A program made the position numbers and the translations under genes. Shown here one piece after another: positions 24,220 through 34,020 of a DNA stretch of 64,000 nt. The stretch is from NCBI RefSeq assembly GCF_033958435.1, contig NC_134138.1, positions 184,609,298-184,673,297 of the forward strand. Direction: 5' to 3'. Under the pieces are notes generated by a model that searched no databases, was not told where the DNA came from, and worked only from the letters and a program-made list of their open reading frames with translations. The first letter of the stretch is position 1. Every line of letters starts with the position of its first letter. This DNA is from Carettochelys insculpta. Lineage: Eukaryota; Chordata; Testudines; Carettochelyidae.

Positions 24220-24478
24220 TTCTACCTGGCGTTTTTCTTAAAATCCCAGCTCCTGAAATCATATTACCAGAATCGCAAGCTTTCATTTTAAAAAAGGAAG
24301 TTTCTAGCTCTCAGGGTTGAGACAAAAAACACGAAAATGCCAATTTCAAATTACTCGTAATTTTTAAGGCAATCCCCTTTTTTTTTTTTTTGTGGTGGTG
24401 GGAACTGGCTTCTGATTTTTTCAAGGTGTGTATGGAGGGAGAAGAGGGAACTGGCGATGCTCTGTTACTATTATTACA

Positions 24479-24677
24479 ACAAGAAGTCCTATGGCACCTT
24501 ATAGACTAACAAATATTTTGGAGCATAAGCTTTTGCGGGCAAAGACCCGCTTCGTCCGACGAAGCGGCTCTTTGCCCACAAAAGCTTATGCTCCAAAATA
24601 TGTTAGCCTATAAGGTGCCACAGGACTTCTTGTTGTTTTTGAGGATACAGACTAACAGGGCTACCTCTCTGACTCAG
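24479..24677. mobile_element. Fold-back copy of repeat family A, upstream of the VPS41 promoter
   Basis: Two copies of the same short interspersed repeat lie head to head. The left arm (about 24479-24552, minus) is nearly the reverse complement of the right arm (about 24553-24640, plus). Only the right arm continues into the GATACAGACTAACA-type 3' tail. TTATTACA occurs at 24471-24478 and again at 24678-24685, a candidate 8-bp target duplication, so the pair probably arrived in one event (a twin-primed or fold-back insertion). The arms could form a hairpin of about 75 bp. It ends about 275 bp before the VPS41 ATG. Confidence 0.75.
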
Positions 24678-24876
24678 TTATTACAGTTAGAGGTGACCTA
24701 TGCACTAAGGTCTGGTTTCGCCTGTGCACCAATGAGACAGGCCCATACATACACTAAACTCGCTCGTTCGCTTGTAGATCTCTTTAATTCCCACCCCAGC
24801 CGCAGAGCCCTTCCCCTCCTTCCGCGCCAGCGCCAGCCCCAGCCCCAACCCCGGCCGCGGGAGAGGAAGCCGAACA

Positions 24877-24890
24877 ACTACATTACCCAG
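24877..24890 (+). promoter_or_regulatory. ZNF143/THAP11-like ACTACA..CCCAG motif
   Basis: ACTACATTACCCAG resembles the ZNF143 (SBS) consensus ACTACAATTCCCAG, with two mismatches in the spacer region. It lies about 62 bp upstream of the ATG in the GC-rich block. Such motifs are common near transcription starts of housekeeping genes. Confidence 0.4.
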
Positions 24891-24924
24891 ACTGCCTCCA
24901 CCGCCCTCCAGCTTGCATGGGCCT

Positions 24925-24934
24925 CTCACGTGAC
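24925..24934 (+). promoter_or_regulatory. CLEAR/TFEB-type E-box (CTCACGTGAC)
   Basis: The 10-mer CTCACGTGAC matches the CLEAR consensus GTCACGTGAC at 9 of 10 positions, including the full TCACGTGA core. MiT/TFE factors (TFEB, TFE3, MITF) use such sites to co-ordinate lysosomal genes, and USF can bind the same CACGTG core. It ends 17 bp before the VPS41 ATG. Occupancy is inferred, not shown. Confidence 0.6.
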
Positions 24935-24951
24935 TGTGGGGCGGCTGCACC

Positions 24952-24972
24952 ATGGCGGAAGCAGAGGAGAAG
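24952..24972 (+). CDS. VPS41: VPS41 coding exon 1 (residues 1-7)
   Basis: First coding exon of VPS41, a subunit of the HOPS tethering complex that drives fusion of late endosomes, AP-3 carriers and autophagosomes with lysosomes. It encodes MAEAEEK and ends at AAG followed by the donor gtaaag. The ATG is in a strong context (A at -3, G at +4) inside a CpG-rich block. The identification rests on joining this exon to those at 36116 and 62824: the spliced N-terminus has the same length and acidic layout as human VPS41 as I recall it. Only 21 coding bases are in this exon, so it could not be recognised alone. An ATG at 24917-24919 lies upstream in another frame. The transcription start is not visible; the 5' UTR probably lies in about 24850-24951. 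Confidence 0.92.
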
Positions 24973-25129
24973 GTAAAGGGTGGGCCAGCGCAGGGAGCTC
25001 TGACATCGGCATAGGGGGAGCTCCGGTGTTTGCTGCACGCGGAGGAGTTAAACGAGGGGGGAGACCAATGCACTTGCTAGTCCACGGAGGGGAAGAGTGA
25101 TGGGGGGGTGGCAGCAGAAGAGGGGTGCA

Positions 25130-25640
25130 TGGGGGGCGGGGATTGGGGGAGAATGCTGAGGGGCAGCAGTAGCAGGAGGGGGCAGGCAGCGCTGGGGTGT
25201 CAGCAGCAGCAGCAGCAGCAGCAGCAGGAGGGTGTAAGGTGTAGGAGGAGGCAGGCAGTGGGGTGGCTGGGGGGAAGCAGCAGCAGGAGGGGTTTGTGGA
25301 GGGGGAGGTTGCTGGGGTGGCAGCAGGAGTGGGGCTGGGGGTGGTATGTTGGGGAAGCAGCAGTACTAGGGGGGGGGGCAGGCACCGTCGGGGAGTTTCA
25401 GGCACTGTTTCAGGAGTGGGCAGGTATTGGGGAGCAGCTGCAGGAGGGGTTGGTGATGAGGAATAATGCTGGGGGTAGCATCAGGTGTGGGATGGGGGAG
25501 CAGCAGCAGGAGGGAGCAGGAACTGTTGGCATGTGGGGGGCAGTAGGAGCAAGTGGAGGTTGCAGGGAGGGCAGGAACAGTAGGAGTAGAACTGGGAAAT
25601 GGTTATTTGTGGGAAGCAGAAGGGGGCATGCAGCTTTGAA
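25130..25640 (+). repeat. G-rich degenerate minisatellite with (CAG)9, 5' end of intron 1
   Basis: Degenerate repeats of a unit like GGGGGCAGCAGCAGGAGG cover the first few hundred bases of intron 1. A pure (CAG)9 tract sits at 25201-25227. Many runs of three or more G lie on the + (coding) strand, giving G-quadruplex and R-loop potential just downstream of the promoter. It is open in some frames, but the amino-acid content is low-complexity and there is no gene-like structure. Confidence 0.7.
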
Positions 25641-25649
25641 GCAGGAAGA

Positions 25650-27069
25650 GGGCTGTTGAAAAATGTTGCTGGTTACTCTGTATCCCCTTTGTTGACACCA
25701 ACACTGTGTAGTCCTGAAGCCATTTAAAACTGAGCTAAAAACTATGCTTATCAGAATCCATAGTGCCATGTCATTCATTTTCAGATATGTGTACAAATAA
25801 CTTGAAGTCTTGAATTAAAGAGCACAAAATCACACAGCACACTGCCCTGACATTTGTAAAGCAATTGGATGTTAAATACCACTTGTTTATTAGTTATATG
25901 AAATTCTTATTGATTTAGTTTGGTGCCTATAATTTGTCAGTTTTAAGTGTTTAGTAATAGTTCAAATTAATTATCCATCTCAGTTGTGGATTATGAGAAG
26001 TGAATATTAGCATTTCTTGAATTATTTTAAAGACAGGATTAATGGTAGTGTATGGGGTAGAGTTATTCTTAAGTATTCCACACCAGTTGTTTATTTTACA
26101 TTACTGCTATAATTGGTCATATTATACTGTATGAGAAAATCCTTTTCTTGAGAACATTATTATACAGGGAAATCTTTCTGTAGAGTTTGTCCAAATTTAA
26201 TCTCTGTCACAGCCATTCTATGGTATAGGCCAGAGCTGTGCTTCCCTTAAATGTTTTATCTTTAAAGCATCTTTTTATATCGTGAAGTCAAAGAAGGAGG
26301 TGTGTCAAATCTTCGAATGACCAAACACTTTTTTGATTAGTCTTGAAGGTTTTGGTTCTGTGAAGGCTTTCTCTAAGTATTGGACATCCGGGTGAAACCC
26401 ACTGGGGTAGGGAGGCCTTGCTCCAAGAATTATTTGGTAGTGGCAGACAGGAATTCTGGAACAGATAGATTTCAGTCCTACTTCATGCTGGCAATTCCTG
26501 CATGTGACTTGAGCCCCTTTGAAGTGAGTCGAGATCAGTCTTTGCTGACCTGGTGGCAGGATTGGGACTGGAGAGCCTTGTTCTATTGTTCTGTGCTTGC
26601 AGCAGATTTAGAACTGGGCCTTGTCATTTAGTAAAAGTATATTACATAGGGAAAAGTGGTAATCATTATAGTAATCACCTTTGAAATAGTGTAATAGGAA
26701 TATCATGTGTTTATGGACCAATTCTGTCACCAAGTCAGCGGGATTACTCTTGAGCAAAGTTACCCACGTGTGGGCAGGGCTGGAGCTTAGTTTTAAATTT
26801 TGCATTAGTTGTACTGTGGTATTTTAAAATAAACTCTGGCAGGTAGGGTTTAAGGCAGGATCTTTGGAATCTGGAGGCAGATATAATAGTGTCAGGTACC
26901 ATCTGATTATTGTATGCAGGCAGCTTCACCTTAGTGGAAGATCATGAATGCAGTCTTGAAAGAAATGAGTACATCTGAATTGGTGGGGGAGAGGTTCTCT
27001 TCTGGAAGATGAGGAATGATTATGAGAGAGGGTGGGATATTTGCTGGAAGACAGCTGAAATTTTGTTTT
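25650..27069. other. VPS41 intron 1, nothing recognised
   Basis: AT-rich intronic DNA without recognised repeats or splice-bounded coding segments. Confidence 0.4.
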
Positions 27070-27266
27070 TTCTAGGCCAGGGGTCTGCAACCTGTGGCTC
27101 TGCATGTGATTCTTTAAGGACTTTTTTGTGGCTCCCAATGATATAACTGCAAAGTTTAAAAAAAAAATCTTCCTGATTATTTGATAAACAGTGAACGTCT
27201 AAAAGGCCAACGATGAACAACATGTATCTAAATAGCAAATGATATGTGATCTCAAAATGTTGGATA

Positions 27267-30200
27267 GGTAGGTAGGCATCCATCAGTCCTGGAGGACTAT
27301 GGTGTGTTGTTGCACCTGGGGTTGGATCGACAGCAACGTCTGGTGTGGCTGTAAAGTCCAATTCTTTAGTGACAGTCTTTTCCGTACAGGAGAACACTGA
27401 GCCCTGGTTGATGGACTGGGGGCAGGACTTCCTCAGGGTTCTTTTCTCTTCTGCTTGTTGTCTGAGGTTGTCTTCATACTGGGACAGTCCTTTTTTCACC
27501 CATTGGTTCCACAGGCATGGATTGGTGACAAGTGTCTCCCAGGTGGTAGTGCTGTTGTTAGCAGCCTTCAAGTCGTGCTTGCACACATCTTTGTAGCGGA
27601 GATGAGGTTTTCCAGCCAGCCTGGTCCCTGTCGCCAGTTCCCTGTAGAGCGAATCCTTAGGTATGCAACCGTCCTGCATACGGGAGATGTGACCTAGCCA
27701 TCGCAGATATCTCTGCTTGATCGAAGTGTGCATGGTGGCAGACCCTGCTCGTTCGAGCACTGTGTTATTGGTCACCTTGTCCCGCCAGGAGATTCCCAGA
27801 ATGCATCTCAGGAAACGCATATGAAATGAGTTGAGCCTCTTTTCATACTTGGAGCTCAGTGTCCAAGTTTCTCAGCCGTACAGGAGGGTACTCAGTATGT
27901 AGGCTCTATAGACTTGTGCTTTGGTGTGCTCTGTGAGTTTCCTGTTGGACCATACTCTCTTTGTTAGTCTGGATAGTGTGGCGGCTGCCATTCCGATACG
28001 TTTGTTAATCTCGCTTTCAAGGGAGAAGTCAGATATTGTGGAGCCCAGGTAAGCAAACTTGTGGACAACTTCCAGCTGGTGATCGTTGATGCTTATGGCA
28101 AGCGGATGGTTAGTGTCCTGACTCATCACTTGTGTTTTCTTGATATTGATGATAAGCCCGAACTCTTTGCAGGCATCTGTGAAGCAATTCATGAGGTGCT
28201 GCAGTTCCTCCTGTGTATGAGTTGTAATAGCTGCATCATCCGCAAAGAGGAAGTCTTGCAAGCACCTTGTTTGCACTTTGGTCCTTGCTTTTAGCCTAGA
28301 CTGCTGGAACAGCTTGCCATCAGATCTTGTGTGAAGGTAAATGCCTGTTGTGGCTGAAGCAAAGGCATATTTGAGCAGGACAGAAAAAAATATTCCAAAA
28401 AGTGTAGGGGCCAGAACGCAACCCTGCTTCACACCACTGTGGATACTGACAGGTTTGGAGGTGGATCCATCATAGACAATGACTCCCTTCATGTCCTCAT
28501 CGAAAGACTTGATATTGAGCAGGGTGGGGCGACAGCCAATCTTTTCCAGAATTTGAAAAAGACCATTTCTGCTAACAAGGTGAAAAGCCTTGGTTAGGTT
28601 GATGAATGCAATGCATAGTGGCCTTTGCTGTTCCCTGCACTTTTCCTGCAGGTGCCTAAGGGAAAATATCATATTGATGGTACATCTTTTAGCTCTAAAC
28701 CCGCACTGTGACTAAGCGTAGACTCGTTCTGCGAGGGCTTGGAGCCTCTTTAATACTGCCTGGGCAAAGAGCTTTCCAACGATACTAAGGAGGGATACAC
28801 CACGATAGTCGTTACAGTCGCTTCTGTCACCGTTGTTCTTGTAAAGAGTGACTATGTTGGCATCTCTCATGTCTTGTGTTACTTTCCGCTCCTTCCAACA
28901 CTGACACAGCAGCCCATGCAGTTCTGGAATCAGGCTGCTCTTAGCACACTTGAGAATTTCTGATGGAATGCTGTGTCTACCTGGGGCTTTCCCAGCTGCC
29001 AGTGCGTCAAGTGCCTGGCTGACCTCCAGCGCTGTTGGTACATTGTTGAGCTCTCACAAAGTTGGAAAGCACCTAATGGCGTTCAGTGCTGCTTCTGTGA
29101 CAATGTTCTCCGAGGCATACAACTCTGAGTAATGCTCCACCCACCTTTCCATCTGTTTGGAGTGGTCCTTAAGGATCTCTCCATTGAGTGCCTTCAGGGG
29201 AGCAATCTTATTTTGAATTGGTCTAATGGCTTCCCTGATTCTATCATACATGCTCTTTATGTTGCCATTGTCTGCATAGGCGTGGATTCTGGAGCAGAGC
29301 TGAAGCCAGTAGTCATTAGCACAGCGCCTGGCTGTCCTTTGGACTTTACCACGAGTGGCCCTGAGTATCTGCAAGTTTGTCTCGCTAGGGTATGTCTTGT
29401 AAGTTGTCGCTGCAAGCCGCTTCTCCTCAATGATGGGCAGCAGCTCTTCTGAGTGTGCTTCAAACCAGTCAGCTGACTTTGTCTGCTTCTTACCAAAAGT
29501 CGACATTGCTGTGTTGTAGATGGTGTCCCTAAGGTATGCCCACCATCCGCTGGCATCTGCACTGGTTGGGCCAGGAAGGGCTGCATTGAGGGCATGGGTA
29601 AACTGTTCAGCCCTCTTGGGGTCTTTGGTCATGCAGATGTTGATTTGTGGCCTACCTGCATTCTTTGTTTGATGAAGCCTCCGAGGCTGAAGCCTGATCT
29701 TGCTGGCAACAAATGAATGGTCGGAGTTGCAGTCTGCACTATGATAGCTGCAAGTCAGCTTGGCATTGCCTATGCAGGGGCGCCTTACAAGGATCAAGTC
29801 CAGCTGGTGCCAGTGTTTGGACCTGGGATGATGCCATGACACACTGTGCTGAGGCTTGGTCGTGAAGAAGGTGTAGGTAACACAGAGACTGTGCTGGCAG
29901 CAAAGCTCCAGCAGTCGCTGCCCATTCTCATTTAACTTCCCAACTCCGAATTGCCCTAAGCATGTGGGCCAGCTGGAGTGGTCAGCACCAACTCTTGTGT
30001 TAAAATCCCCAAGAATGATCAGTGGCTCGTGAGTTGGAATTTCTTCGATTGTGATGCTGAGCTCGTCATAAAACTTGTCCTTAGCTTCTTGGGAAGAGGT
30101 CAGTGTTGGAGCATAGGCACCGATGATGTTGGTCAGGCCTGCAGATGTTTGCACCTGGAGTTGTATAAGCCTTTCCGAACGCCCTGTGGGTGGTGTGATG

Positions 30201-31101
30201 GAGCCAATCAGACTATTCTCAATTGCGAAACCCACGCCGTGCTCTTTGATCTCACTAGGGGGTTTTTCCCATCCAGAAAAAAGTGAAATCTTTCTCCTTT
30301 AGACTGCTGGAAGATGAGAGTCTTGTCTCCTGAAGGGCGACAATGTCCATTTTTAACCTTCTCCATTTGTTGTTAATAACCGCTGTCTTGTGGATATGAT
30401 CTATACCTTCAAGGTTGTCTGAAAGTCCAGTTATCATGGTTCTAACATTCCAGGTGCCCAGTCTAAGAACCGGGCGCTTTTGTATCTTTTTCTTTTCATT
30501 TGGTGCACAGATTTCAGACCACCTGTTGGGATTGATCCCTAAGCTCCACGCACCCGGTGAAGCAAATGGACTGTGGCGAGACAGCACCTTATTGGCTGGG
30601 GGCTGCCCAGTTTGAGGCGAGTGGTAGCTGTCCAATGCGGCTACGATGACCCCTCCCACCGTCGGAAGCAACCCCTGGCGTCAAGCTCTTCGCCAACGAG
30701 CTATGACTTATAACTGGTATACTGTTGCTTCCCGTGTTATGCTGATGCTTTGAGGCGAAGCTGGAGTGTCCTCTCCAGGGCACATGCCTGGGCAAATTTT
30801 GTATGGAGGATGAGCTGTTGCCCATGTAGTGGATCCCCCCTCTCCATGTTGCTGATGAATCCAAAGGAACGGCGAGCCGGTACAGTTTGGCATCAGCAGC
30901 ATCTCAGGAGTTGCCAGGAAGATGACAAAAGTAACATCAGGCTGCCTTCGGGTCTCCAACTCTGGATTTTTCTTCAGGGTTAACTCCCGAAGCCCTTCCC
31001 TAGAATGGGTGTGACCGCAAGGCAGCAGGGGTTTGAAATCAGAGTTTACCTTCTCCTAGGTGAGCGACTGACCAAGGCTAACGAGCCTCACCTGCCTGAA
31101 G
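27267..31101 (-). mobile_element. Full-span APE-type LINE, 3.8 kb, inactivated
   Basis: Bounded by a perfect 13-bp target duplication, AAAATGTTGGATA, at 27254-27266 and 31102-31114. The 3' end (low coordinates) finishes in GGATGCCTACCTACC, a short tandem-repeat tail instead of poly(A). The 5' end begins near CTTCAGGCAGGTGAGG (minus strand). Same family or a close relative as the element at 52061-54076. The clade was not assigned with confidence; the layout (one AP-endonuclease/RT protein, C-terminal Cys/His motif, short tail repeat) is LINE of the endonuclease-bearing group. Confidence 0.88.
27270..30671 (-). pseudogene. LINE endonuclease/reverse-transcriptase ORF, broken
   Basis: Read on the minus strand. 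The AP-endonuclease starts with LRLGTWNVRTM (about 30570), then DIVALQETRL (about 30340). It changes frame near 30250 and continues with IIGAYAP, ILGDFNTRVG and the C-terminal SDHSFV. The RT begins around 29170 (MERWVEHYSELY); a TGA interrupts near 29052. Then come the region with GKAPG and NIVTLYKNNGD, a TAG at 28712-28714, and KAFHLVSRNGLF, GVKQGCVLAPTLF and the catalytic LFADDAA (about 28240). Another stop near 27871 separates the final part, FLRCILGISWRDKV...RWLGHISRM...KPHLRYKDVCK. The C-terminal zinc finger is decayed. At least one frameshift and three stops make it inactive. Confidence 0.85.
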
Positions 31102-31599
31102 AAAATGTTGGATAATTCCCCCTTTAATGTGTGCAGTGCATTGTGGGATATGATACTGTAGCTGTGTTTTGATCATGTTGCTAATAGTCTTGATTTTAAA
31201 AAGGAAGAGGAAATTCCTTCTGTGAAAGGCAACATGCATTTAAGAAACAAAACTGAAATTAAATGTGGAGTAAAATTGCAATAATTAAAATATGTTTGGG
31301 AGTGAAAGTCAGGAAGATAGTGGTACAAACACTCACAGGTAAAGTGTGAGGAAATAGAATATGTAAAAAGTTTGTGAACGTCCTGCAATAGATGTTACAC
31401 ATCATTGTGTGTGTGCTGTTCTTACAATAGGGGTTACAAAAAGTATGGTAAGACGTTACTTATTAAGAGCCTTGTTGTATTAACATACATTGCAGCTCTT
31501 GAATTATTGAGATTTTACTGAATTTAACAAAAAAAAAAAAAGAAAGAAAAAAGGCTTTTGCTATTTTGGTTGCTGACCCCTGTTTTAGGCCATCCCTAA

Positions 31600-32018
31600 G
31601 GCTGTGTCTACGTGGGCATAAATCTTCGAAATAGCCATATTTAGAAGATTACTAATGAGTCACTGAACTGAATATTCAGCGCCTCATTAGCATTAGGATT
31701 GTTCCAGCCATGGTGCTTCGAAAGCGCACGGCTTGGTGAGGCTACACGGGGGTCCTTTTCGAAAGGACCCCGCACCTTTCGAAATCCCCTTATTCTGATC
31801 AGTGAGCGGGATGAGAGGATTTCAAAAGGTGCGGGTCCTTTCGAAAAACACCCCCATGTAGCTGCGCCAAACCATGCGCTTTCAAAAGTGGCGCTTTCAA
31901 AGCGCCGCAGCCGGAAGTGTCCTAATGCTAATGAGGCGCTGAATAGTCAATTCAGCACCTCATTAGTAATCTTTTAAATATGGCTATTTTGAAGATTTGT
32001 GCCCATGTAGACTCAGCC
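31600..32018. mobile_element. Palindromic Harbinger-type MITE
   Basis: Left GGCTGTGTCTACGTGGGCAT, and right end in reverse complement GGCTGAGTCTACATGGGCAC. Flanked by TAA at 31597-31599 and 32019-32021. Nearly the whole element is an inverted repeat with CTTCGAAA words and GCGCCTCATTAGCAT near both ends. Confidence 0.85.
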
Positions 32019-32021
32019 TAA

Positions 32022-32429
32022 GGGTGCGTCTACACTTGCATGCCTCTTTTGAAAAATGAGTGCATATGAGGCAAATTGAAAATGCAAATGAGACATAAAA
32101 TTGCATGTTTGGCATCTCATTTGCATATTTTCATTTCAAAAGAGCTTCTTTCAAAAGAGAAAGCCAGTGTAGAAGCTGCTCTTTCGAAAGTAAACCCCAT
32201 CTTCGAAAGAATCCTGCTTCCCGTTAAATAAAAGGAAGAAGGATTCTTTCGAAGATGGGCTTACTTTCGAAAGCGCAGCATGTACACTGGCTTTCTTCTT
32301 TTGAAAGAGGCTCTTTTGAAATGAGAATATGCAAATGAGGCACAACATATGCAAATTTATATCATTTACATTTTCATTTTGTCATTTGCATACGTCTTTC
32401 GAAAGAGGAATGCAAGTGAAGACAAACCC
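32022..32429. mobile_element. Palindromic Harbinger-type MITE, abutting the previous one
   Basis: Left GGGTGCGTCTACACTTGCAT, right in reverse complement GGGTTTGTCTTCACTTGCAT. TAA on both sides (32019-32021, 32430-32432). Arms with TCTTTCGAAAG-type words mirror around about 32225. Confidence 0.85.
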
Positions 32430-32432
32430 TAA

Positions 32433-33715
32433 GTCCTCTTTTAATACACCTGTTACATGTAGTACTATACTTCTCAGGAAGCTTCTGTCTTTGGAACATT
32501 CTTTGGGAGGGAGGCTGGTTCCCATATAAGACACAAGAATAAAATAGATTTAAGATTGTTTCCTAGTCCAAGTATAGCAGCCTTTGGAAGACTGGCTTTT
32601 ACATATCTCCTCCATTGCTAAACACATGCTTTTTGTAAGATTGGACAGCGTGACTGGTGGGGTTTTTGTTGGTTTTGGGCATGAGAGCTCAATAATTAGT
32701 GCATATCATGAGGGAAGCCAAATACAAATGTAACATTAAAAGTATGTTATTTTATTTATGACCACCTTTTGATTATTAAAACAGCTTGATTTAATTGTTT
32801 GGATTTCTCTCCCTTTGTACTATTATATGAGGGTGGTCTTTTCACTTTTGCTTGCTGTCATTTGCGACTGGGTTTTCCTGCACTATAAATAAAGTGTGTA
32901 TGCAGGTGAACTTTTGTTAGAATTCAGGTTTTCTGATTCTCCTTTTTACATATGTAAATTATGGGCCTTAAGTCAGTCGATGTCATCTGTTTTTAGTGTA
33001 AAGGGAAAACCCTCTCACTGCAGTGTGGATCGAAGACTGCATTTGGTGAGATGCATTATCAAGTCTGTTGAGTTAGGGAATAACTTTTCTCACTTTTCTC
33101 ATCTGTATTTCATTTTTCCATTCATAGGTTTCTTGAAAACCAGCATCTGCCAGTAGGTTTGAATATACATCAGTACCACCACTGAGTCCCCACTTATCCC
33201 TATACCCAGGTGTGACAGGCTTGCCAATGACAGTTATTAGTTCACTGTTTGGGATTCGGGGCACCTACTAGTCACTCATCAGGGATTTTCTGTTCACAGT
33301 TAGGAGACTATTTTAAAAATAAAAAATAGAATTTGGGATAATCCTCTTGGTTCATACATTTAAAAAACCCCATCCCAACAAAACCCCACTGTTGTCAAAA
33401 CTGCAGTTATTATTCCAGTTTTACCTGTGGGAATGAGGGAAAACGGGCAGAAAGCTTTTCTGAGTACCTCTCTGGTATCGTGACCACAGTACCTGTCAGT
33501 TCTAAACACCCAAAAACCACTACCAGCGTCCTAAGTGGTGATGCAGAATCTAGCGCTCAGCATTTATTTTAATAAACTTCCAGAGCTGTAAATTTTAGAA
33601 ATAATATTGCACCCTTCGTTGTAAAATATATGCTTATATATCTCTTTTTCCCCCTTGTATTTATACCATCCATTAGGTTAAGAGCACCCATCACAATAGT
33701 ATCTTAATGCCTGCC
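32433..33715. other. VPS41 intron 1, nothing recognised
   Basis: AT-rich; no recognised repeat or exon. Confidence 0.4.
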
Positions 33716-33718
33716 TAA

Positions 33719-34017
33719 GGCTTGTTCTATACTTGGCAGGTAAGTTGATAGCAGATATGCAATTCTAGCTATAGCTGTTGTGTAGCTAGAAGTGACACAT
33801 CTGCAATCGACTTACTTGGCTGTCCTCACTGATGAAGGTCACCAGGAGAAACTCTTCCTCAGTGGGGATGCCCTTACTTCTTGGGATAGCATGGAGCACA
33901 GGGGTCAGCTGCTGACCCTGATAGGTCAATTTCACACATCCCTACCAGGCATGTGAAATTGAACCCTGGAAGATTACCCCTGGGCGGGTCGATCTTCTGG
34001 GTAATGTCAACATGGCC
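33719..34017. mobile_element. Harbinger-type MITE
   Basis: Left GGCTTGTTCTATACTTGGCA, right in reverse complement GGCCATGTTGACATTACCCA. TAA duplicated at 33716-33718 and 34018-34020. The internal part matches 46330-46558 (TATGCAA-TC-AGCTATA, GTGTGTCCCTACCAG-like words). Confidence 0.75.
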
Positions 34018-34020
34018 TAA

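Larger units (their letters stand above)
24710..25090 (+). promoter_or_regulatory. VPS41: VPS41 CpG-rich promoter and first exon region
   Basis: GC- and CpG-rich block in otherwise AT-rich surroundings. It contains CCGCGCC and GGCCGCGGG stretches, a GGGGCGG box at 24938-24944 and no obvious TATA box, which fits a broad housekeeping promoter. The start codon of VPS41 lies inside it. In mammals, as I recall, POU6F2 lies on the far side of the VPS41 promoter in divergent orientation; no POU6F2 exon is recognised in the upstream 24 kb. Confidence 0.75.
27078..31582. mobile_element. hAT (Charlie-like) element split by a LINE
   Basis: Left end CAGGGGTCTGCAACCTGTGG, right end TGGTTGCTGACCCCTG. Flanking 8-mers TTCTAGGC (27070-27077) and TTTTAGGC (31583-31590) agree at 7/8. 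After removal of the LINE (27267-31101) and one copy of its target repeat only about 660 bp remain, so this was a non-autonomous element before the LINE landed. No hAT transposase is present. Confidence 0.8.

Noticed and set aside
1..24400. 5' exons of a divergent neighbour such as POU6F2
   Set aside because: No homeobox, POU-domain or other recognisable exon was found upstream; expected synteny alone is not evidence.
24705..25405. Proline/serine-rich minus-strand frames across the promoter, possible divergent gene
   Set aside because: Composition explains the openness; no domain or splice evidence.
25108..25659. Open frame rich in Gly, Gln and Arg after the VPS41 exon 1
   Set aside because: Low-complexity translation of a G-rich minisatellite inside intron 1.
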